Counted from the first letter of the stretch, positions 33,246 to 41,968 are shown. The stretch: 64,000 nucleotides of DNA from Streptomyces broussonetiae (GCF_009796285.1 NZ_CP047020.1:8866001-8930000); one strand, 5' to 3'. Notes: generated by a model not told the origin, from the letters alone. A program made the numbers and translations.

Positions 33246-34355
33246 TCAGTGGGGCTCGGCCGCGTCCGGCCGCCGCTGCGCGGGAGACCGCCAGCCACCG
33301 GACACCTCCTTGACCGGCTTGTGCGGGAAGCGGCGTTCGGCGTACCGCTTGGCGGCGGAGTCCGGCAGGACGTACAAGGTCTCCGTCTTCTCCTGGAGGG
33401 GACGCAGGACCGTGTCGAGATAGGCCTTGCGGTCATCGAGGTAGGGGCCCAGAACGTCTTCTCCGGCGGGGCAGACGGCCAGGCAGTAGCCGGACTTGTA
33501 GCTGGGTTTGAAGGCCAGGCTCTGCCACATCGAGGCGTTCTCCGGATCGGTGACCCGGGAACGGAAGTCCGCGCCGTCCATGCTGTCGGCCACGGTCTGC
33601 ACCCAGTCCGTGAACCCGCTCATGAACTCACGGTAGTTGTGGGTCGTACAGGCCAGCGCGTCGAACGAGCCGTCCTTGCCGATGGCGCCGATCGGGCAGG
33701 CGGCGACGCACAACTTGCAGTCCACGCAGGGGCTGTAGTCCAGGGGCTGCCCGTATGCGCTGACCGGGGCGTCCACGAGCACCGTGGCGAGCAGCACGAA
33801 GTTGCCGAACCTGGGGTGGATGACGTTGCGGTGCAGGCCCATCACGCCGAGGCCCGCGGCCACGGCGACCGTCTTGTGGGCGACGACCCAGATGCGGCCG
33901 GGAAAGCGCTCCATCTCCTGAGGGAACCCGGCCGACGGGTTGAGCGCGCGATGACCGGCGTCCTCGAGGGCCCGTACCACCCGGCGGGCGGCGGCGTTGA
34001 CCTGTTCGTCGGTCTGGTGGAACTCCTGGTTGGCCACGCTGCGCGCGGGCGACCGGGTGCTGTCGCGGTTCATGCGCACCATCAGCGAAACCAGTGACCG
34101 CGTGCCCGGCAGGGCGGCCAGGACATGGTCCCGCTCTCCGGCGAGGTCGGGGTGGTCCAGGCTCACCGCCGCCGCGTCGTCCGCGCCGGCCTCCAGGCAC
34201 AGCGCGCGCAGCCGGTCCGCGTCGATCACCGGTGGCGGCTGCGCCGGAGCGCCGGCCGCGCGAGAGGCCAGTACGGCCCGTACGGACGGGTGGGCTGCAA
34301 GCCGGCCGGGGAGCTTCCGGCCTCCGGCTTCCTCGGCTGTGCGCTGCTCGCTCAT
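33246..34355 (-). CDS. 4Fe-4S oxidoreductase related to QueG/reductive dehalogenase-like proteins
   Basis: 369 residues from ATG 34355 (GGAGG and AAGGG upstream). After an N-terminal QueG/RdhA-like region (LCLEAGADDAAAVSL, then GLGVMGLHRNVIHPRFGNFV) come two ferredoxin-type clusters: CVDCKLCVAACPIG (CxxCxxCxxxCP) and C...KSGYCLAVCPAG. The GLG.MG.N..I.P.FG pattern is shared with cobalamin-dependent epoxyqueuosine reductases and RdhA, but the tail is shorter and no Tat signal is present. A cytoplasmic Fe-S reductase, possibly B12-dependent. Divergent from an SDR gene, with two identical palindromes between them. Confidence 0.75.
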   Translation of the reverse strand: MSEQRTAEEAGGRKLPGRLAAHPSVRAVLASRAAGAPAQPPPVIDADRLRALCLEAGADDAAAVSLDHPDLAGERDHVLAALPGTRSLVSLMVRMNRDSTRSPARSVANQEFHQTDEQVNAAARRVVRALEDAGHRALNPSAGFPQEMERFPGRIWVVAHKTVAVAAGLGVMGLHRNVIHPRFGNFVLLATVLVDAPVSAYGQPLDYSPCVDCKLCVAACPIGAIGKDGSFDALACTTHNYREFMSGFTDWVQTVADSMDGADFRSRVTDPENASMWQSLAFKPSYKSGYCLAVCPAGEDVLGPYLDDRKAYLDTVLRPLQEKTETLYVLPDSAAKRYAERRFPHKPVKEVSGGWRSPAQRRPDAAEPH

Positions 34356-34480
34356 CCCGGCCCTTCCTCCCGATGCCTGATGGGTTGGAAAATCAAACTC
34401 ACTATGGAGGGGGAAGGGGCGCGGAGGCAAGGGGTGGCCGCATGCTCGTGCGTCCGTCCGGGCAGGGCCCGCTTGCGCTT

Positions 34481-34533
34481 GGAAACCGATCGGTTTACCG
34501 TGGGGGTGGTCCGGCGGAAACCGATCGGTTTCC
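34481..34533. promoter_or_regulatory. Twin TetR-type palindromes
   Basis: GGAAACCGATCGGTTTACC (34481-34499) and GGAAACCGATCGGTTTCC (34516-34533, perfect) share the core AAACCGATCGGTTT, with centres about 35 bp apart. They sit between the Fe-S protein and SDR genes and should control one or both. No TetR gene adjoins them. Confidence 0.8.
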
Positions 34534-34560
34534 GGCTCTCGATTTCCCCAGGAGACGCGC

Positions 34561-35265
34561 ATGACCTCGATCAAGGACTCCGTCGCCCTCGTCACCGGCG
34601 GCAGCCGTGGACTCGGCAGGGCGCTGGTGGAGGAGCTGTACGCACGCGGCGCCGCGAAGGTGTACGCCACGGCCCGGGACCCGCGCACCGTGACCCATCC
34701 GGACGCCGTACCGCTCGCACTGGAGGTCACCGACCCCGCCTCGGTCCAGGCCGCTGCCGCGCAGGCGCAGGACGTCACCGTCCTGATCAACAACGCCGGT
34801 GTCTCGGTCGGCGCGCGCACCTTCCTCGACGCCGAACTCGACGTCGTACGGCGCGAGTTCGAGGCGAACTTCTACGGCCCGCTGCTGGTCACCCGGTCCT
34901 TCGTCCCGGTGATCGAGCGCAACGGCGGCGGACACCTCCTCAACGTGCACTCCGTGCTCTCCTGGCTCGGTATCGCCGGGTCCTACAGCGCCACCAAGGC
35001 CGCGCTGTGGTCCCAGACCAACTCACTGCGCCTGGAGCTGCATGCGCGGGGCATCGGGGTGACCGGACTGCACGTCGGTTACATCGACACGGACATGGCC
35101 TCGGCCATCGACGCACCCAAGTCCACGCCGCAGGAGGTCGCCGCGCTCGCCGTCGAGGGCATCGAGACCGGGGCGTACGAGGTGCTGGCGGACGACGTCA
35201 CCCGGAATGTGAAGGCGGGGCTCTCGGGCGACCTGGCAGCGCTGTACCCGCAGCTGGCCGACTAG
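34561..35265 (+). CDS. SDR family oxidoreductase
   Basis: A 234-residue classical SDR: VTGGSRGLGRAL cofactor loop, INNAGVSVG, Ser in NVHSVLSWLG, and YSATKAALW (YxxxK). The Ala-Arg-Asp after strand 2 (ATARDPR) suggests NADP preference. AGGAGACGCGC precedes the ATG. The gene begins 28 bp after the twin palindromes, so it is the most direct target of that unknown repressor. Confidence 0.88.
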   Translation: MTSIKDSVALVTGGSRGLGRALVEELYARGAAKVYATARDPRTVTHPDAVPLALEVTDPASVQAAAAQAQDVTVLINNAGVSVGARTFLDAELDVVRREFEANFYGPLLVTRSFVPVIERNGGGHLLNVHSVLSWLGIAGSYSATKAALWSQTNSLRLELHARGIGVTGLHVGYIDTDMASAIDAPKSTPQEVAALAVEGIETGAYEVLADDVTRNVKAGLSGDLAALYPQLAD

Positions 35266-35639
35266 ACGATCGACTCGAAGGCGCGGCGATCGGGTACGAC
35301 CACCTCTCACCCGCCGGGGAAACCGTGGAGTCGGCGCACCGGCCGGCCGGGCACGGCAACGACCGGACGGGGGGCGCCCGGGCCGCCGTCCGCGCAGCCG
35401 GGGCGGTACGGCGCAGCGCCGCACGGGTGCCGTTCCCGGCGCGCGCCCCTGCACCGGCGGAAGGTGCCGGACGCACGACGGATACGGTGCGCGCCCGCCT
35501 GCCCGACCGGCCGCACCCGCCATCCCGGCGTGCGGGAGGACCTGGTTCGGCGATGCCGGTGTGTGCCCGGCTGACACGCCGAGCACACACCGGCCGGGAG
35601 CGGCTGCACGCACGATCGCCGTGCGGGGTCCTTGCGTGA
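35266..35639. other. Intergenic region with terminator only
   Basis: Between convergent SDR and hemL genes. No frame has family similarity; only the hairpin listed separately stands out. Confidence 0.6.
35555..35594. terminator. Bidirectional hairpin terminator
   Basis: GCCGGTGTGTGC (35555-35566) pairs perfectly with GCACACACCGGC (35583-35594) around a 16-base loop, between the convergent SDR and hemL genes. Confidence 0.7.
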
Positions 35640-36980
35640 TCAGTCGGGGCGAGCCTCGGCCGCGGCGCGGGCAGCGTGCGGAAGCGCCTCGATGATCCTG
35701 GTCATTGCGCGGTCGTCGTGGGCGGCCGTGACGAACCATGCTTCGTAGACGCTCGGCGGCAGGGCGACTCCGTGCTCGAGCATGGCATGGAAGAACGGCG
35801 GGAACCGGAAGGTCTCCTGCGCCTGCACGGCTGCGTAGTCCCGAGCCGGCTGTGGCGCGAACAGGACGGAGAACAGGTTGCCGGCGGACTGGACCGTGTG
35901 GCCGACGCCGACTTGCGTGAGGGCGTCGGACACCGCTGCCCGGATCGTGCTGCTCGCCTGGTCGAGTCGGGCGTATGTCCTCTGGTCCGCGAGCTGGAGT
36001 GTGGCCAGGCCGGCCGCGACCGCCAGCGGGTTCCCGGACAGGGTGCCGGCCTGGTACACGGGGCCGTTCGGGGCGAGGTGGTCCATGATGTCGCTTCTGC
36101 CGCCGACCGCGGCCACGGGCATGCCGCCGCCGATCACCTTGCCGAAGGTCACCAGGTCAACGTCGTAGGGCTGTGCGGAACGCGCCCTTTCCAGACCCCA
36201 GTAGCCGTCCGGTGCGACCCTGAACCCGGTGAGGACTTCGTCGAGGATCAGCAGGGCGTCGTTCTCGTGGGCGATCGAGGCGAGAGCGGCGTTGAACCCG
36301 CGGTCGGGAGCGACGACCCCCATGTTCGCGGCTGCCGCCTCGACGATGACTGCTGCGATGCGACCCGAGTGGGCCGCGAAGGCGGCCCGTACCGCGTCGA
36401 GGTCGTTGTAGGGCAGGACGACGGTCTGGGCGGCGATCGGCTCGGGCACACCGGCCGACGTGGGCAGACCGAAGGTGGCCACGCCGGAGCCCGCGGCGGC
36501 GAGGAGACCGTCGGAGTGGCCGTGGTAGTGGCCGGCGAACTTCACCAGCAGCGGCTTGCCGGTGAAGCCGCGAGCCAGGCGGATCGCCGTCATGGTCGCC
36601 TCGGTGCCGGTGGACACGAGACGCAGCTCGTCGACCAGGCCGCCCGCCGCACGTGTGCCGCCGAGCCGTTCGACGACAAGCTCGGCCAGCTCTGTCTCGG
36701 CCGGGGTCGTGGCGCCGAACGACAGACCACGGGAAGCGGCGTCCTGGACGGCGGTGACGACCTCCGGGTGCGCGTGACCGAGGATCGCCGGTCCCCAGGA
36801 GGCGACGAGATCGACGTACTCGCGCCCCTCGACGTCCGTGACGTACGGGCCGGCGGCGGAGATGATGAAGCGGGGCGCACCGCCGACCGAACGGAACGCA
36901 CGCACCGGCGAGTTGACCCCGCCCGGGATGACCTTCTGCGCCCGGGCGAACTGGTACTCATTGCCTGTCGGTGTACTCAT
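35640..36980 (-). CDS. hemL: Glutamate-1-semialdehyde 2,1-aminomutase
   Basis: A 446-residue PLP enzyme converting glutamate-1-semialdehyde to 5-aminolevulinate in the C5 tetrapyrrole route. Family marks: IPGGVNSPVRAFRSVGG, FAGHYHGHSDG, LILDEVLTGFR (PLP Asp) and LVTFGKVIGGGMPVAAVGG (PLP Lys), with length as usual. No defect is seen. Its ATG overlaps the stop of an upstream hemB relic (ATGA), so it was once coupled to hemB. A genome this size would be expected to have a primary hemL elsewhere, making this a second copy. Confidence 0.95.
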   Translation of the reverse strand: MSTPTGNEYQFARAQKVIPGGVNSPVRAFRSVGGAPRFIISAAGPYVTDVEGREYVDLVASWGPAILGHAHPEVVTAVQDAASRGLSFGATTPAETELAELVVERLGGTRAAGGLVDELRLVSTGTEATMTAIRLARGFTGKPLLVKFAGHYHGHSDGLLAAAGSGVATFGLPTSAGVPEPIAAQTVVLPYNDLDAVRAAFAAHSGRIAAVIVEAAAANMGVVAPDRGFNAALASIAHENDALLILDEVLTGFRVAPDGYWGLERARSAQPYDVDLVTFGKVIGGGMPVAAVGGRSDIMDHLAPNGPVYQAGTLSGNPLAVAAGLATLQLADQRTYARLDQASSTIRAAVSDALTQVGVGHTVQSAGNLFSVLFAPQPARDYAAVQAQETFRFPPFFHAMLEHGVALPPSVYEAWFVTAAHDDRAMTRIIEALPHAARAAAEARPD

Positions 36981-37396
36981 GGTTCGATCAGCCTCGTGGC
37001 GGGCTCGACGGCCCAGTAGGTGAGCACCGCGTCGGCGCCGGCGCGGCGGACGGCTGTGGTGGTCTCCGGAACCGCCCGGTCCCGGCCGATCCAGCCGGGT
37101 GCGGCCGGAGCCTCGATGCCGATGTGCTCTCCGCGGGTCTGGCAGGCCCGCACCGGGACGCCGGAGGTGGCCGCCCCGCGCAGACCCTCGCGGCGACCGG
37201 CCGGGTCCTGCTGGTGGTTGCGGCGGTCGCCGTGCACCAGGGACCCTGCGCCGTCAACGCCGCACAGCCGTACGTCGTACCGGTCGGCCGCGTGGCCGTC
37301 CGGCGGGGTGCCGAAGGCCTGACACGCGATCGGGGCCTCGATCGGGGCCTGTTGATCCAGCAGTGGCACCGCCAGGGTGCCCGGAACTCTGGTCAT
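36977..37396 (-). pseudogene. hemB: Relic of delta-aminolevulinic acid dehydratase (HemB)
   Basis: The frame reads HGDRRNHQQDPAGRREGLR, then GVPVRACQTRGEHIGIEAPA, then RRAGADAVLTYWAVEP, aligning in order with the C-terminal third of HemB (FGDRRTYQMDPANGREALRE..., VPVAAYQVSGEYAMI, RRAGADIILTYFA). About 30 residues holding the catalytic lysine (MVKPALPYLD region) are deleted in frame, and the N-terminal half is absent or unrecognisable. It cannot make porphobilinogen. The stop overlaps the hemL start by 4 bp, preserving an old hemB-hemL operon junction. Confidence 0.78.
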
Positions 37397-37506
37397 GCCG
37401 TGAAACTACCGGACGTCGGCAAGGGTGCCCCGCGGCCATGCCCGTACCGGCGGGGAGGCCGGCCGACGGCATCGGCCGCAAGTCCGCGTTCCTGCTGGGC
37501 GGATCA

Positions 37507-37690
37507 CCATGTCGCTCGGCAGGCGGCATCAGGGGAGCGTCATCGGCACCCACCTGAACATGGTTCCGTTCTCCGAGCCGGAGAGCACCGACGACCCCAC
37601 CGAGACGGAGCGCGCGGCCCCGGACAGGATCACCGAACACCCGGCCCGCCGGACACCTGCCGTCGCGGGCCGCGTGCGCTGCTGACCGGG
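37507..37690 (+). pseudogene. Possible epoxide hydrolase fragment
   Basis: The frame MSLGRRHQGSVIGTHLNMVP followed by DDPTETERAA resembles the segment after the nucleophile elbow of epoxide hydrolases (GGDWG...LGRRHPDRVIGIHLNM, then LTEAERAAL). Only about 50 residues are visible, without a nucleophile or the rest of the fold. The surrounding 37397-37816 has no other gene. Confidence 0.4.
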
Positions 37691-37816
37691 TGCCACCGAT
37701 CCGGCCGTCGTGGCACGCCCGATACGATCTCGATCGTTCTGACGGAGCAGGCCCGCCCGTCCCCGGACGAGTGCCCGGGCGCACAGGTGGGACCACACCG
37801 ACGAGGGGACCGAACG

Positions 37817-38803
37817 ATGGAGTACGTCAAGCTCGGCACCAGCGGCCTGCAGGTTTCCCGGCTTTCGCTGGGCTGCATGAGCTACGGGGTGCCCGACCGG
37901 GGCCCGCACCCGTGGACCCTTCCCGAGGACGCCGCCCGCCCGCTGATCCGCCAGGCCCTGGACGCGGGGATCACCTTCTTCGACACCGCCAACAGCTACT
38001 CCGCCGGAACCAGCGAGGAGATCGTCGGCAGGGCTCTCGGGGAGATGATCCGGCGCGAGGACGTCGTGATCGCCACCAAGGTCTTCTTCGCGGTGGACAA
38101 CGGCGCGGCGCGCAGTGAGCGGCCCAACCGGTCGGGGCTGTCCCGCAAGGCGGTCATGACCGAGATCGACCACAGCCTGCGCCGGCTCGGCACCGACTAC
38201 GTGGACCTCTACCAGATCCACCGTTTCGACCCCCACACCCCGGTCGAGGAGACGATGGAGGCGCTGCACGACGTCGTCAGGGCGGGCAAGGCCCGCTACA
38301 TCGGGGCGAGTTCGATGTACGCCTGGCAGTTCGCCAAGCTCCAGCACACCGCGGAGCTGCACGGCTGGACGAAGTTCGTCAGCATGCAGAACCACTACAA
38401 CCTCCTCTACCGCGAGGAGGAGCGCGAGATGCTGCCGCTCTGCGCCGACCAGGGTGTCGGTGTGATCCCGTGGAGCCCGCTCGCCCGTGGCCGGCTCACC
38501 CGTGACTGGGAGGCGAGCAGCGCCCGCGGCGAGACGGACGCCGTCGGCCGCAGCCTGTACCAGCCGGACGACAAGCGGATCGTCGACGCCGTCGCCGCGA
38601 TCGCCGAACGCCGGGGCGTCCCGCGGGCCCAGGTGGCGCTGGCCTGGGTCGCCTCCCGGCCGGGCGTGACCGCTCCGATCGTCGGCGCCACCAGGACCGC
38701 TCACCTCGAGGACGCGCTCGCCGCACTCGACCTCCGCCTCACCGAGGAAGAGGTCCGGCAGCTGGAGGAGCCGTACACGCCCCGCGGGATCAGCGGTCAC
38801 TGA
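37817..38803 (+). CDS. Aldo/keto reductase
   Basis: A 328-residue NADPH-dependent reductase with the AKR catalytic tetrad visible: Asp and Tyr in FFDTANSYSAG, Lys in VIATKVFF and His in YQIHRFD. MEYVKLGTSGLQVSRLSLGC and GRLTRDW place it in the YajO/PdxI-like group. GAGGGGA lies eight bases before the ATG. Monocistronic; the stop codon lies inside the first unit of a 10-bp tandem repeat. Confidence 0.92.
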   Translation: MEYVKLGTSGLQVSRLSLGCMSYGVPDRGPHPWTLPEDAARPLIRQALDAGITFFDTANSYSAGTSEEIVGRALGEMIRREDVVIATKVFFAVDNGAARSERPNRSGLSRKAVMTEIDHSLRRLGTDYVDLYQIHRFDPHTPVEETMEALHDVVRAGKARYIGASSMYAWQFAKLQHTAELHGWTKFVSMQNHYNLLYREEEREMLPLCADQGVGVIPWSPLARGRLTRDWEASSARGETDAVGRSLYQPDDKRIVDAVAAIAERRGVPRAQVALAWVASRPGVTAPIVGATRTAHLEDALAALDLRLTEEEVRQLEEPYTPRGISGH

Positions 38804-38830
38804 GCCCTGCTGAGCCCTGCTGAGCCCTGC
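38801..38830. repeat. Three tandem copies of TGAGCCCTGC
   Basis: Exact 10-bp units at 38801, 38811 and 38821, with a degenerate fourth (TGGGCCTGGC). The first TGA is the aldo/keto reductase stop. Because 10 is not a multiple of 3, the repeats supply TGA in successive frames. Confidence 0.85.
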
Positions 38831-38974
38831 TGGGCCTGGCCGAGCCCGCGGCGACGGCGGCGCCCGTCCGTCCGGCACCTGGACAGACGGGCACTGCCCT
38901 TTTAGACTTCGTGTACATAGTTGGAAAATCCATCCAATAGCCAGTCCAGGGTGCACCGGGGAGAGGATCTCGAC

Positions 38975-39943
38975 ATGGCCGCCGCTTCGCCCGTGACGTT
39001 CGACGACGTTCGTGCCGCCGCCGCACGCCTCGAAGGCGTGGCCCGCCGTACCCCCGTCCTCACCTCGCGCACGCTGAACTCCCTCGTCGGCGCCGAGGTG
39101 TTCATCAAGTGCGAGAACTTCCAGCGCGTCGGCGCCTTCAAGTTCCGCGGCGCGTACAACGCGGTCGCCCGGCTCGCCCCGGAGCAACTGGCCAAGGGCG
39201 TCGCCGCCTACTCCTCCGGAAACCACGCCCAGGCCACCGCTCTCGCCGCCCGCGAACTCGGCACCAGCGCCGTGATCCTGATGCCCGAGGACGCGCCGCG
39301 CTCCAAGCGCGAGGCGACCGCGGGGTACGGGGCCGAGATCGTCACCTACGACCGCTACACCCAGGACCGCACCGCGCTCGGCGAGGCACTGGCCGAGGAG
39401 CGCGGCCTGTCCCTCATCCCGCCCTACGACCATCCGCATGTCATCGCCGGCCAGGGCACCGCCGCACTCGAACTCCTCGAAGAGACCGGCCCGCTGGACG
39501 CCCTCGTGGTGCCCGTCGGGGGCGGCGGACTCATCGCGGGCAGCGCCACCGCCGCCAAGGCCCTGCACCCCGGCATCCGGATCGTCGGTGTGGAGCCCGA
39601 GGCGGGGGACGACACCAAGCAGTCCCTGGAGACCGGCGCCCGCGTCACTGTGCCCGTACCCCGGACCATCGCCGACGGGCAGGCCCTGCCCACGCCCGGC
39701 GCGCTCACCTTCTCCGTCAACCAGCGCCTGGTCGACGGGATCTCGCTCGTCAGCGACGCGGAGATCATCAACGCGATGCGGTTCGCCTTCGAGCGCCTGA
39801 AGATCGTGCTCGAGCCCAGCGGCGCCAGCGGCCTGGCCGCACTCCTCGCGGGCCGCGTCGACACCCCGCCGTCCCGCATCGGCGTCATCGCCTCCGGCGG
39901 CAACATCGACACCGAACGGTTCGTCCAACTCCTCGGAACCTGA
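38975..39943 (+). CDS. PLP-dependent Ser/Thr dehydratase, threo-3-hydroxyaspartate ammonia-lyase type
   Basis: 322 residues from ATG 38975 (GAGAGG eight bases ahead). CENFQRVGAFKFRGAYNAV contains the PLP lysine, SSGNHAQA the phosphate/substrate loop and VPVGGGGLIAGSA the glycine loop of fold-type II enzymes. The FQRVGAFKFRGA sequence is closest to threo-3-hydroxy-L-aspartate ammonia-lyases and serine racemase-like dehydratases rather than biosynthetic IlvA, which also has a C-terminal ACT domain absent here. It removes ammonia from a beta-hydroxy amino acid, giving a 2-oxo acid. Confidence 0.88.
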   Translation: MAAASPVTFDDVRAAAARLEGVARRTPVLTSRTLNSLVGAEVFIKCENFQRVGAFKFRGAYNAVARLAPEQLAKGVAAYSSGNHAQATALAARELGTSAVILMPEDAPRSKREATAGYGAEIVTYDRYTQDRTALGEALAEERGLSLIPPYDHPHVIAGQGTAALELLEETGPLDALVVPVGGGGLIAGSATAAKALHPGIRIVGVEPEAGDDTKQSLETGARVTVPVPRTIADGQALPTPGALTFSVNQRLVDGISLVSDAEIINAMRFAFERLKIVLEPSGASGLAALLAGRVDTPPSRIGVIASGGNIDTERFVQLLGT

Positions 39944-40350
39944 CCGCGTTCCTGGCCGGCAGGGACCACGCAGGTCACGAGGTCGGCGCGGAAGAACCGC
40001 ATGTGCCGCCCGCAGTGCCTCGGTTGCTGCGACCGTGTGTCCGCGCCCCGAGTTCCAGGCAGAGAACCCCTGGCCCAGGGCTCCCGCGCCGCCGACCCGG
40101 GCATGACGGTCACCGACCGGACCCTGTCCGTCCGAGGGCTCGACACCGGACCGCGTGAACTGCGCGCGGCGGGGACGGCGACGTGGCCGCCGCGGGCCGC
40201 CCGGCGGTGTTGCGGCGGGCCGTGCCGCCCACGCCGGTGCCACCTCCCAGGCCGGACGCGGCCGGGTACGCCGGGGACCTGTGCAACGAGGACTCGACCT
40301 GGTCGCCCTGGCCTGACGGCGGTGCGTCGGCGCGGCGGCCACGCCGGTGC
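39944..40350. other. Intergenic region, nothing recognised
   Basis: Between the convergent dehydratase and SDR genes. Frames on both strands are open in places but show no family similarity or ribosome site. No convincing long hairpin was found. Confidence 0.55.
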
Positions 40351-41136
40351 TCAGAAGTGGGTGCCGCCGTCGATACGGATCTCGGTTCCCGTGATGAACT
40401 TCCCGTCCTGAGAGGCGAGCATCGCGACGACGGAGGCCACCGTCTCCGGTCCGGCGAAGCCGTGGCCGAGCGCCGGGGACAGCTTGGCGAACAGGGCCAT
40501 GTCGGCGTCCGCGGGCAGCCCCGGCCCGGCGCTCTGCCCGCTGGCGCCGCTGCCGTCGGTCATGCCGGAGGAGATCGAGCCGGGCTGGACGGCGGTGAAC
40601 CGGATGCCCTGCCGCGCGTACTCGGCGGCGAGCGCGTGGGTCATGGCCTGGATCCCGCCCTTGCTCGCCGCGTACGCCGCCATGTAGGGGTGCGCGAACA
40701 CGGCCGAGGTGGAGCTGAAGTTGACGACCGCCGCGTCCCTGCCCTCCAACAGCGCCGGTATGGCCTCACGGATGACGAGGAAGGTGCCGACGAGGTTGAC
40801 CTGCAGGATGCGGGTGAAGTCCGCGAGGCTCGTCTCGTGGGTGTGCGCGGAGCGCAGGATTCCGGCCGCGTTGACCAGTGCGTCCAACCCGCCGAGCGCG
40901 GCGGTCGCCGCGGCCACACCCTCGCGTACGGAGGACTCGTCGGCGATGTCCACGACGAGCGTGGTGAGGCGCTCCGCGTGCGCCCCCGCCTTCTGCGCCG
41001 TGTCCTTCAGGCCCCGCTCGCTCACGTCGGCGGCCACGACGGTGCCGCCCTCGGCGAGGATGCGCAGCGCGGTGGCCTGGCCGATGCCCGAGCCGCCTCC
41101 GGTGATCAGCGCGCGGCGGCCTTCGTAGCGGTTCAT
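40351..41136 (-). CDS. SDR family oxidoreductase
   Basis: 261 residues from ATG 41136 (AGGAG five bases ahead). ITGGGSGIGQATALRI, VNAAGILRS (variant NNAG), Ser in NFSSTSAVF and YAASKGGIQ are the SDR features; AADVSERG after strand 2 suggests NAD use. Divergent from a TetR gene over 160 bp that holds a nested palindrome, so probably under its control. Confidence 0.88.
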   Translation of the reverse strand: MNRYEGRRALITGGGSGIGQATALRILAEGGTVVAADVSERGLKDTAQKAGAHAERLTTLVVDIADESSVREGVAAATAALGGLDALVNAAGILRSAHTHETSLADFTRILQVNLVGTFLVIREAIPALLEGRDAAVVNFSSTSAVFAHPYMAAYAASKGGIQAMTHALAAEYARQGIRFTAVQPGSISSGMTDGSGASGQSAGPGLPADADMALFAKLSPALGHGFAGPETVASVVAMLASQDGKFITGTEIRIDGGTHF

Positions 41137-41233
41137 GTCTTCTCCTGCCTGCCCTGCCGGTGTGCGGCAGGGCACTCGCGACGCCGGGTCTCTTGCCTGC
41201 CGGCGTCCTCATGGCCTTCACGTTACGCCCCAG

Positions 41234-41266
41234 TGGCACGTTTTGCCATTGCGGCATTGAGTGCCA
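41234..41266. promoter_or_regulatory. Nested palindrome, putative TetR operator
   Basis: Outer arms TGGCAC (41234-41239) and GTGCCA (41261-41266) enclose inner arms TGCC and GGCA with equal 4-base spacers, all symmetric about 41250. Sits between the SDR and TetR genes. Confidence 0.65.
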
Positions 41267-41296
41267 TGAGTGGATGCGGGGCCGTACCCTTCTGGG

Positions 41297-41968
41297 GTGA
41301 GCACCAAGCCGTCCCGGGCGAGCAGCACGCCGCCGTCCTCCTTGACCGAGCGCCGCAAGGCCGCCACCCAGCTCGAGATCGCGCACGCGGCGGCCGAACT
41401 GTTCGCCGCACAGGGCCCGCACGCGACGACGGCCGAGGAGATCGCCCGGCGTGCGGGGGTCGCGCTGCGCACCTTCTATCGTTACTTCCGCTCGAAGCAG
41501 GACGCGGTGAGCCCGCTGCTCGCCGCCGGAGCCGACGAGTGGCGGGCCCTGCTGGAGGCGGCCGAGCCGGGCACCGGGCTCGCCCGGGCGCTGCGGACGG
41601 CAGTGGAGCAGTCCCTCGCGGCACCGGACGAGAACGCCGTCCAGGCGCTGCTGCGAACCCGGGGCCTGCTGCGGGCCGCCGCCGACGATCCCGCGCTGCG
41701 GGCGGTGTGGTACCGCGTCAACCAGGAGTCCGAAGAGCGTCTTGTGCCGGTCGTCGCCCGCCTCGCCGGTGGGCGTCTGGAGCCGGTGCAGGTGCGCCTG
41801 GTCGCGGCGGCGGCCACGGACGCGATCCGGATCGCGCTGGAGATCTGGGCCGACACGGAGGCCGGCGTCACGGGCGAGGGCTCCCCGGCCGTCCTCGCGA
41901 TCGACTGCCTGCGCCAACTGCTGGGCGGAATGGGCGCGTTGGCGCCGGACGGGGATGGCGAGGGGTAA
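41297..41968 (+). CDS. TetR family transcriptional regulator
   Basis: About 223 residues from GTG 41297 (GTG 41270 is also possible; neither has a strong ribosome site). The HTH is EIAHAAAELFAAQGPHATTA then GVALRTFYRYFRSKQDAVSP. The C-terminal domain has many Ala/Leu helices. Divergent from the SDR gene, and likely represses it and itself. Confidence 0.87.
   Translation: MSTKPSRASSTPPSSLTERRKAATQLEIAHAAAELFAAQGPHATTAEEIARRAGVALRTFYRYFRSKQDAVSPLLAAGADEWRALLEAAEPGTGLARALRTAVEQSLAAPDENAVQALLRTRGLLRAAADDPALRAVWYRVNQESEERLVPVVARLAGGRLEPVQVRLVAAAATDAIRIALEIWADTEAGVTGEGSPAVLAIDCLRQLLGGMGALAPDGDGEG

Noticed and set aside
35640..36980. hemL as another class-III aminotransferase
   Set aside because: IPGGVNSPVRAF and FAGHYHGHSDG are specific to glutamate-1-semialdehyde aminomutase, and the hemB relic beside it agrees.
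37529..40342. A 937-codon minus-strand frame
   Set aside because: Antisense to aldo/keto reductase and dehydratase genes, which carry complete catalytic motifs.
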